From NCBI GenBank assembly GCA_947258835.1, contig CAMYJY010000111.1:1-6824 (forward strand): a stretch of 6,824 nucleotides of DNA. The letters run 5' to 3'. Below, piece after piece: positions 1 to 5,100 of this stretch. The first letter of the stretch is position 1. Each line of letters begins with the position of its first letter. The position numbers and the translations under genes are program-made. The stretch is from an uncultured Pirellulales bacterium. GTDB taxonomy: Bacteria > Planctomycetota > Planctomycetia > Pirellulales > Lacipirellulaceae. The notes beneath the pieces are model-generated. The model was not told where the DNA came from, searched no databases, and was given only the letters and a program-made list of their open reading frames with translations.

Positions 1-44
1 CGATAGCCCCGGTTCTTACACGTCTCACGGAACCGGGGCTATCG
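1..44. repeat. Perfect 15-bp inverted repeat (hairpin)
   Basis: The arm at 1-15 is perfectly complementary to 30-44, with a 14-nt loop. There is no T-tract after either arm, so it is not a textbook intrinsic terminator. It could be a Rho-aided terminator of a gene left of the window, or one copy of a dispersed intergenic repeat. The right arm and its flank (29-58) loosely resemble 5001-5040: both read GGAA, then a C/G block with CTAT, then CCGGCT followed by CATG. The rest of 45-191 shows no convincing gene. Confidence 0.75.
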
Positions 45-178
45 CCCGCCGGCTCATGTTAGGGAGGGCTGGTGGCCGCCAATTATCGCTGTCGCTGCTC
101 ACTATCGACGTTTGTGCCGAACAGGGGGGGCGAGCCAGCAGTGGCCAGACACGACTCCCCAAATCCGCTGTCTTAGTC

Positions 179-191
179 CATAATACTGCCT
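179..191 (+). promoter_or_regulatory. Candidate -10 element placing transcription start at the trhO ATG
   Basis: CATAAT at 179-184 matches the sigma-70 -10 consensus at 5 of 6 positions. Seven bases separate it from the A of the ATG at 192, so transcription would begin at or next to the start codon. No Shine-Dalgarno-like purine run lies in the 12 bases before the ATG. Together these suggest a leaderless mRNA. I see no good -35 box at 16-18 bp spacing, so the promoter call is weak. Confidence 0.3.
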
Positions 192-1037
192 ATGACCGCT
201 GATCTCTCCCCACCACCTGAAAAAGTTCTTAATATTGCGGCGTATAAGTTCACGCCGTTGACGGATCTGGCGTTGCGTCGTCAGCCGCTGCGGGCATTTT
301 GTCGGGATTTGGAGTTGAAAGGCACAATTCTTCTCAGCCCCGAGGGAATGAACCTGTTTGTGGCGGGGAGGCCCACCGCAGTCGAGGCCTTGCTGGACCA
401 CTTGTCCGCGGATGCAGAAATTGGCCCGCTGACGGCCAAGCGAAGCTGGAGTCGCGAGCAGCCCTTCAATCGGATGTTGGTGCGGCTGAAACGCGAGATT
501 ATTGCTTTTGGCCTGGAGGGAATTGACCCTCGGGAAGCACCGGCCCCCAAAATTTCACCACAGCAGTTACGGGAATGGCTGGACGCGAAGCGGCCGCTGA
601 CCTTGCTGGATGTGCGCAATGACTATGAAGTCCGGCTGGGAACCTTTCACGGTGCCGTCGCGCTGCCTATCGACCATTTTAAGCAATTCCCCGCCTCCGC
701 TCGGGATTTGCCGGCCGACCGGGACCAACCGGTGGTCATGTTTTGCACGGGAGGAATCCGTTGCGAAAAGGCAGGCCCTTATTTGCAGCGCCAGGGGTTT
801 CGCGAAGTCTATCAGCTGGATGGGGGCATCTTAAAATATTTCGAGGAGTGTGGCTCACAGTATTATGACGGTGAGTGTTTTGTGTTTGACAAGCGAACGG
901 CAGTGGATGCCGACTTGCAGGAAACGGACACCACGCTGTGCTATGCTTGCCAAAATCCGCTCACGCTCGCAGAGCAGGCGACCCCGCAGTATGTGCCGGG
1001 GGCGTCTTGTCCGTATTGCTACTCAGGAAGTCTATGA
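192..1037 (+). CDS. trhO: tRNA uridine(34) hydroxylase / rhodanese-domain protein (TrhO/YceA, UPF0176 family)
   Basis: The 281-residue protein is a cytosolic rhodanese-like protein. Family members hydroxylate U34 of certain tRNAs to 5-hydroxyuridine using O2. Residues 10-100 match the N-terminal ferredoxin/acylphosphatase-like part, with KGTILLSPEGMN at 43-54. Residues 122-220 form the rhodanese domain, with LLDVRNDYE at 138-146 and the active-site loop CTGGIRCEKA starting at Cys185; this loop is highly characteristic of TrhO. A C-terminal cysteine cluster (Cys250, Cys253, Cys273, Cys276) could bind a metal. It is shorter than the E. coli protein, mainly at the C-terminus. The start at 192 fits the family N-terminus but has no visible RBS. 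Its stop overlaps the start of the downstream transporter, so the two are probably one transcript. Family assignment is confident; enzymatic activity is inferred from the family. Confidence 0.93.
   Translation: MTADLSPPPEKVLNIAAYKFTPLTDLALRRQPLRAFCRDLELKGTILLSPEGMNLFVAGRPTAVEALLDHLSADAEIGPLTAKRSWSREQPFNRMLVRLKREIIAFGLEGIDPREAPAPKISPQQLREWLDAKRPLTLLDVRNDYEVRLGTFHGAVALPIDHFKQFPASARDLPADRDQPVVMFCTGGIRCEKAGPYLQRQGFREVYQLDGGILKYFEECGSQYYDGECFVFDKRTAVDADLQETDTTLCYACQNPLTLAEQATPQYVPGASCPYCYSGSL
1025..1037 (+). promoter_or_regulatory. RBS and ATGA stop/start overlap coupling trhO to the transporter
   Basis: AGGAAG at 1025-1030 lies inside the last codons of trhO, 3 nt before the ATG at 1034. The trhO stop TGA (1035-1037) overlaps that ATG as ATGA. 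This is the usual signature of translational coupling. It fixes the transporter start at 1034 rather than at the in-frame ATG at 938, deep inside trhO. Confidence 0.65.
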
Positions 1038-2431
1038 GTCATTCCCCCGCCCCAACCTATCTCACCAACCCCCCAGCCACGTCCCAGATGCCGGGGGGCA
1101 TCCCGTACATTGTGGGTAACGAAGCGGCCGAGCGGTTTAGCTACTACGGTATGAAGGCCGTGTTGCCCATCTTCATGACCAAGTTCTTGTTGGACTCGGC
1201 CGGCAACCCGGATTTTATGTCGGAAGAGCAAACGCGGGAGGCCATTGGATGGTTTGGAGCGGCCGTCTACGCCACACCCTTTTTGGGTGCCATCCTTTCC
1301 GATTGGTTCTTGGGAAAATACCTCACGATTGTGTGCCTCTCCCTGGTGTACTGCGCGGGGCATGCGGTGTTGGCCATGATGGAGCTTCCCGTGGCTGGCG
1401 TCGAACCCCGCTGGATCTTATTTGCGGGGCTGGGGATCATTGCCTTGGGAGCCGGGGGGATCAAGCCTTGTGTTTCCGCCCACGTGGGAGATCAATTTGG
1501 CACCACCAATCAGCATTTGCTGCCCAGGGTCTACGGCTGGTTCTACTTTGCCATTAATTTTGGCTCCACCCTGTCTTATTTTCTGACGCCGCTGCTGCTC
1601 GAATACTGCGGTCCGACGTGGGCCTTTGGGGTTCCGGGGGTGTTGATGGGCCTGGCCACCTTGGTCTTCTGGATGGGCCGCTGGAAATTTATCCACATCC
1701 CGGCGGGTGGCAGGGCCTTTTGGCGTGAGACCGTGGGTGCGGATGGGCTGCGGGCCATGCTCAACCTGGTTCCGCTGTTGCTGCTGGTGGCCATGTTTTG
1801 GTCTCTGTTTGACCAGTCCGCCTCGGCCTGGGTCCTGCAGGCGGAAAAAATGAACCGGGTCTTATTCAACGTGGAGTTGTGGGGGCATCAGCTCAGCTGG
1901 GAGCCTTTGTCGGCCCAAATTGGCCTGGCCAATCCCTTGCTGGTGATGCTGTTGATCCCCGTTTTTTCCTACATTGTCTATCCCACGATGGCCCGTTTCT
2001 TTACGGTAACGCCGCTCCGCAAAATCGGCATCGGCATGTTTGTGATGGTATTTGCCTTTGCCATTTCCGCCTGGATCGAGGGCCTGATCGATGCCGGCGG
2101 GGCCCCCTGGATCGGCTGGCAATTGGTCGCCTACGTGGTGCTGACCGCCGCGGAGGTGATGGTCTCGATCACCATGCTCGAGTTTTTCTACACGCAGGCA
2201 CCCAAAAGAATGAAATCGCTGATTATGGCTTTTTGTATGCTTTCTGTCTCGGTAGGTAATGTGTTTACGGCAGTCGTGAATCGATTCATCCAAAATGTGG
2301 ACGGGACCAGCAAGCTGCCAGGGGCCAGCTATTACTGGTTTTTTACGGCTACCATGCTGGCAACCGCCCTGATCTACGTCTGCTGGTCCCAGTTTTATCG
2401 CGGCCAAAGCTATATTCAGGGTGATGCTTAA
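1034..2431 (+). CDS. POT/PTR2-family proton-coupled oligopeptide transporter
   Basis: This 465-residue inner-membrane protein belongs to the proton-dependent oligopeptide transporter family of the major facilitator superfamily, which imports di- and tripeptides with protons. Visible signatures are the ExxER motif in helix 1 (Glu30, Glu33, Arg34), followed by FSYYGM; a PTR2 signature with GAGGIKP at 139-145 containing the conserved Lys144; FYFAINFGS at 170-178; and the helix-10 region with Glu374 followed by LEFFYTQAP at 382-390. There are about 12 or more hydrophobic segments. The length is normal for bacterial members, and nothing key appears to be missing. It is translationally coupled to trhO. 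The exact substrate (peptides versus other nitrogenous compounds) cannot be read from sequence. No clear intrinsic terminator follows it. Confidence 0.95.
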   Translation: MSHSPAPTYLTNPPATSQMPGGIPYIVGNEAAERFSYYGMKAVLPIFMTKFLLDSAGNPDFMSEEQTREAIGWFGAAVYATPFLGAILSDWFLGKYLTIVCLSLVYCAGHAVLAMMELPVAGVEPRWILFAGLGIIALGAGGIKPCVSAHVGDQFGTTNQHLLPRVYGWFYFAINFGSTLSYFLTPLLLEYCGPTWAFGVPGVLMGLATLVFWMGRWKFIHIPAGGRAFWRETVGADGLRAMLNLVPLLLLVAMFWSLFDQSASAWVLQAEKMNRVLFNVELWGHQLSWEPLSAQIGLANPLLVMLLIPVFSYIVYPTMARFFTVTPLRKIGIGMFVMVFAFAISAWIEGLIDAGGAPWIGWQLVAYVVLTAAEVMVSITMLEFFYTQAPKRMKSLIMAFCMLSVSVGNVFTAVVNRFIQNVDGTSKLPGASYYWFFTATMLATALIYVCWSQFYRGQSYIQGDA

Positions 2432-2485
2432 AAAAGTGCCTGCTGCAGCGATTGCAGACCTCTGGAACTCTCGGACAGCATAGTG

Positions 2486-2535
2486 TTTTCCAGCCGTCGG
2501 CAGCGGAAATCGCTAGCAGTGGCTGGTCCTGAAAA
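2486..2535 (+). other. Possible imperfect stem-loop between the transporter and the CsrA fusion
   Basis: The outer pairing is TTTTC (2486-2490) with GAAAA (2531-2535). CAGCC (2491-2495) pairs with GGCTG (2521-2525), leaving a bulge on the 3' side. An inner AGCG (2502-2505) pairs with CGCT (2511-2514) around a GAAAT loop. There is no U-tract. It may end the trhO-transporter transcript in a Rho-dependent way, or it may be chance. The inner hairpin presents a GGA at the stem/loop junction. Confidence 0.3.
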
Positions 2536-2542
2536 ACTGGTC

Positions 2543-2570
2543 TTGGCGCAGGATCGACTTTCTGTTTAGA
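2543..2570 (+). promoter_or_regulatory. Candidate sigma-70 promoter for the CsrA-REC gene
   Basis: TTGGCG (2543-2548) and TTTAGA (2565-2570) are separated by 16 bp and preceded by an AT-rich patch. Transcription would start near 2577, giving a leader of roughly 97 nt. Both boxes are imperfect, and planctomycete promoters are poorly characterised, so this is only a candidate. Confidence 0.28.
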
Positions 2571-2660
2571 ACAGTGCCGTAGTGCAAGCGATTGTGGAAC
2601 CGGAGTCCACGTGTCCTATCTCGACATCCGGCAGGGAAGACCAGCGCTGATTCGTTAAAT

Positions 2661-2667
2661 AAGGGGG
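2661..2667 (+). promoter_or_regulatory. Strong Shine-Dalgarno for the CsrA-REC gene
   Basis: AAGGGGG lies 6 nt upstream of the ATG at 2674. This is the clearest ribosome binding site in the window and supports the start, which also matches the canonical CsrA N-terminus (MLxLxR). The SD itself contains no GGA. One ANGGA-type sequence lies just upstream at 2633-2637. Confidence 0.75.
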
Positions 2668-2673
2668 CCACCA

Positions 2674-3468
2674 ATGCTTGTTCTCTCTCGTGGACAGAAT
2701 GACAAAGTCGTGTTTACTAGTCTGGGTATCACGGTTGAAATTTTGCGGGTTGACGGCAACAAGGTGAAGCTAGGGGTTGATGCCCCCAAAGAAATTCCCG
2801 TGTACCGCCATGAAATTGCCGAACGCATCCAAGAATCCGGGGAAGAAATTTTACCGCTGCAGTCGCCTGGCAATGAGTTAAGTCATGCCATTCGCAATCG
2901 TCTGAACACCGCCTCTCTGGGATTGCATCTACTGCACCGTAAGCTCGAAGAAGGGGATACGGGAAATGCGGAAGCGGATATTTTTAAAATATTCAATGAG
3001 CTCAAGGCAATCGAGGACGAAGTGCAAGGCCGATCACCCACACGAGATTTGCGTGGGGGCTCAGCGGCCCAGCGGGTACTGGTCGTCGAAGACGATGATA
3101 ATGAGCGTGAGTTACTCTCGGGCTATCTGAGGATGAGTGGTTTTCTGGTGGATACGGCCGTGGATGGCCTGCAGGCGATGGTGAAAATAACCCAGCAGGA
3201 GCGTCCGGACGTGGTGCTGCTGGACATGAAGATGCCCAAGTTCGACGGCAAAAAAACGATATCGGCAATTCGTGGTAATCCAAACTACCAAGACCTCAAA
3301 GTGTTTGCCGTCAGCGGCGAAGTCCGCACGAAGTTCAGCGTGCCCCTGGGAGACCAGGGCGTGGATCGCTGGTTCTCCAAACCGCTCGACCCCAGGCAAT
3401 TGGTGGCGGCCATCCACGAAGAGTTGTCCGCCCAGCGCGACGGGGCCCTTTGTGTTGCAAACGGTTAG
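2674..3468 (+). CDS. CsrA - helical (DHp-like) linker - receiver domain fusion regulator
   Basis: This 264-residue cytosolic protein has three parts. Residues 1-58 are a full CsrA/RsmA domain: MLVLSRG at the N-terminus (Leu4, Arg6), GNKVKLGVDAPKEIPVYRHEI at about 28-48, and Arg45 at the place of the RNA-contacting Arg44 of E. coli CsrA. Residues 68-118 form a predicted helical hairpin with SHAIRNRL at 70-77, resembling a kinase H-box (SHELRNPL) but with the acidic residue replaced by Ala72 and Pro by Arg76. Residues 132-254 are a CheY-like receiver: acidic pair Glu139/Asp140, phospho-acceptor Asp184 in LLDMKMPKFDG, Ser214 switch residue and Lys236 in SKP. All receiver residues look functional. 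Known CsrA proteins are stand-alone dimers of about 60 residues that bind GGA motifs in mRNA leaders. Here phosphorylation of the receiver plausibly modulates RNA binding (inference). The gene ends 12 bp from a convergent hybrid kinase, the likely partner. Confidence 0.93.
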   Translation: MLVLSRGQNDKVVFTSLGITVEILRVDGNKVKLGVDAPKEIPVYRHEIAERIQESGEEILPLQSPGNELSHAIRNRLNTASLGLHLLHRKLEEGDTGNAEADIFKIFNELKAIEDEVQGRSPTRDLRGGSAAQRVLVVEDDDNERELLSGYLRMSGFLVDTAVDGLQAMVKITQQERPDVVLLDMKMPKFDGKKTISAIRGNPNYQDLKVFAVSGEVRTKFSVPLGDQGVDRWFSKPLDPRQLVAAIHEELSAQRDGALCVANG

Positions 3469-3480
3469 CCCCCCTAGGCC

Positions 3481-4851
3481 CTACCGCGGTTTTCGTAGCG
3501 CGTGGGCCAGGTCTTCCGCGGCCACGGGTTTGACGAGGTGCTCGTCAAAACCGGCCTCCAAGACCTTTTGATGGTCCGCTGCCCGTCCGTAACCGGTGAG
3601 GGCAACCAGTCGAATCGGTTGTTCGGCTAGCTGCGTACGTACCTTGCGGGCCAATTGGTAGCCGTCCATTTTGGGCAAGCCGATATCCACCAGGGCAACA
3701 TCAATCGTGTTGTCCTGCAAGGCCTGATAGCCCGACTCACCGTCGCTGGCGACCTGCACCGGATAGCCGTCCAGTTGCAGCAATTCTTGGAGCATGTGAC
3801 GGCTGTCGTCGTTGTCCTCAATAATTAAGACACGCGTCGTTTGGTCGCTGGCCACGGTGGGCTGGTAGGTATTGGAAGTGGGCTTTTGACTCGTCAACGG
3901 TATCCTGACGGTGAAGGTACTGCCTTGGTTTTCCCCCTCGCTTTGAGCCGTCACACTGCCGCCGTGCAACGCAACGAGCATCCGCACCAGACTGAGTCCC
4001 ACGCCCATGCCACCCTCAGAACGCTCGAGCGGCTTCTCAGCCTGCACGAAGAGATCGAACACCGCAGGTAGCAGTTCCGCCGGAATCCCGCGACCGTTGT
4101 CCGTCACTCGCACCACGGCATCTCCGTTTTGCTGCGACACGGACAGAAAAATTTGACCGCCGTCAGGCGTGTACTTGGCCGCATTCATCAGCAGGTTTCC
4201 TTGCACCTGCAAGAGTCGTGCAGAGTCTCCTGCCACCCAGATTGGTTGGTCAGGAGTAGTTACTGTGAGCGTATGATTTCGTCGCTCGATCTCGGCCTGC
4301 ACCGCTTGCACAGCATCGTCCACGAGGCTCGTCAGCTCAACAACCTCCTGACGGATATCGATTTTGCCATGGGTCACCCTGGAAACGTCCAGCAAGTCGT
4401 CGAGCAAGCGGGCCATTTGCTTGCTTTGGCGGCTGATCACATCCGCGGATGCGGCCGCGATCGAGGGGGAAAGCTGTTGGCATGCCAGGATTTTTGCAGC
4501 GCTGGAGATAGCGCCCAGCGGGTTGCGCAATTCGTGGGAGAGCATGGCGAGGAACTCATCACGCCGCTGGACTTCTAGCTGGGCTTCTGCATTGAGAGTG
4601 TGCAGCTCTTCATTGACCGTATGCAGCTTTGCATTGGATGCGACGAGGTCCTGGTTGGTCGCTTGCAGCTCTGCGATGGTTGTTTCCAACAGCGAACAGT
4701 GATGATTGAAGGGACATTGCTCGGTCGCTGGCTGCTCTTGATTGCTTGTTTCCGTGTTTGAAAAGGAGTCTCGGGCCGTGGCAGACCCATCCCCCGCGAC
4801 TTTCCTAGTCGCATGAGAAACCGAGCGCCCATGGTCCTGGGGGATGTTCAT
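3481..4851 (-). CDS. Soluble hybrid histidine kinase (coiled coil-HisKA-HATPase-REC)
   Basis: The 456-residue cytosolic protein has no membrane segment and no recognisable PAS or GAF domain. Positions below are counted from the ATG at 4851. Residues 1-45 are polar and low in order. CPFNHHC spans 46-52. A coiled coil (about 54-96) has Asn at 66, 73, 80 and 87 and Leu at 69, 76 and 83. The HisKA H-box SHELRNPL carries phospho-acceptor His106. The ATPase domain shows the N-box (Asn223 in NLLMNAAKYTP), G1 box DNGRGIP (from Asp251) and G2 box GGMGVGLSL (280-288). The C-terminal receiver has Glu345/Asp346, phospho-acceptor Asp389, Thr419 and Lys441. All catalytic residues are intact. The start at 4851 is preferred over an in-frame ATG at 4965, because the latter adds a Gly/Pro-rich stretch that crosses the putative promoter; the RBS (AGAGAA, 4856-4861) is weak. 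It converges on the CsrA-REC gene, its probable phosphorelay partner. Confidence 0.93.
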   Translation of the reverse strand: MNIPQDHGRSVSHATRKVAGDGSATARDSFSNTETSNQEQPATEQCPFNHHCSLLETTIAELQATNQDLVASNAKLHTVNEELHTLNAEAQLEVQRRDEFLAMLSHELRNPLGAISSAAKILACQQLSPSIAAASADVISRQSKQMARLLDDLLDVSRVTHGKIDIRQEVVELTSLVDDAVQAVQAEIERRNHTLTVTTPDQPIWVAGDSARLLQVQGNLLMNAAKYTPDGGQIFLSVSQQNGDAVVRVTDNGRGIPAELLPAVFDLFVQAEKPLERSEGGMGVGLSLVRMLVALHGGSVTAQSEGENQGSTFTVRIPLTSQKPTSNTYQPTVASDQTTRVLIIEDNDDSRHMLQELLQLDGYPVQVASDGESGYQALQDNTIDVALVDIGLPKMDGYQLARKVRTQLAEQPIRLVALTGYGRAADHQKVLEAGFDEHLVKPVAAEDLAHALRKPR

Positions 4852-4894
4852 GATTTTCTCTGAAACTTGATGTCTAGAGAGTCCTTCGGTTCGT

Positions 4895-4900
4895 ATTTTA
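4895..4900 (-). promoter_or_regulatory. Candidate -10 element for the hybrid kinase
   Basis: Read on the minus strand, this is TAAAAT, a 5-of-6 match to TATAAT, about 44 bp before the kinase ATG. The expected transcript start is near 4888. No good -35 box is seen at 16-18 bp. One arm of the 16-bp inverted repeat (4899-4914) lies directly in the spacer region, where an operator would be expected. Confidence 0.27.
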
Positions 4901-5064
4901 CTCAAAGTGAAAACAGGTGTGCCTGGTACCGGCCGGTTGGGGCCGGAAAAGCCCACTCCATCCACCTCTCCATCAGATTTCTTGGTGAGCCGCAGCGGCT
5001 GGAAACGGGGGCTATTTTCTCGGGCTTTACCGGCTTCATGGAGGCCTCGTTTTCAGTTTGAGTA
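4899..5064. repeat. 16-bp inverted repeat pair (15/16) in the porin-kinase gap
   Basis: TACTCAAAGTGAAAAC at 4899-4914 is the reverse complement of GTTTTCAGTTTGAGTA at 5049-5064 except for one base. The centres are about 150 bp apart. The proximal arm abuts the candidate kinase -10; the distal arm lies 37-52 bp past the porin stop. It could be paired operator sites for a looping regulator or a long-range RNA stem. Between the arms are a short dyad (4988-5000) and CCGG-rich sequence, but no gene. Confidence 0.55.
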
Positions 5065-5100
5065 TTTTATCTCTTCCCGGGATGTTGGCAAGGCGGGCTA

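Noticed and set aside
102..401. 99-codon minus-strand frame over the trhO start
   Set aside because: Most of it is antisense to the confident trhO gene, and it has no domain or RBS.
938..1033. Upstream in-frame extension of the transporter starting at the ATG at 938
   Set aside because: It lies inside trhO and adds a non-family N-terminus. The ATG at 1034 has an RBS and begins just before the conserved ExxER helix.
1862..2407. 181-codon open frame on the minus strand
   Set aside because: It is antisense to the POT transporter. The His/Gln-rich, low-logic composition is typical of a shadow frame.
4129..4578. 149-codon open frame on the plus strand
   Set aside because: It is antisense to the HisKA/HATPase part of the kinase, with no RBS or domain.
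4852..4965. 38-residue N-terminal extension of the hybrid kinase from the ATG at 4965
   Set aside because: The added Gly/Pro-rich residues match no domain, and the stretch overlaps the candidate promoter and inverted repeat. The ATG at 4851 is more plausible, though its RBS is weak.
4988..5000. 13-bp dyad AGCCGC-A-GCGGCT
   Set aside because: The arms are short with a 1-nt centre, and GC-rich dyads of this size are expected by chance; not reported as a separate operator.
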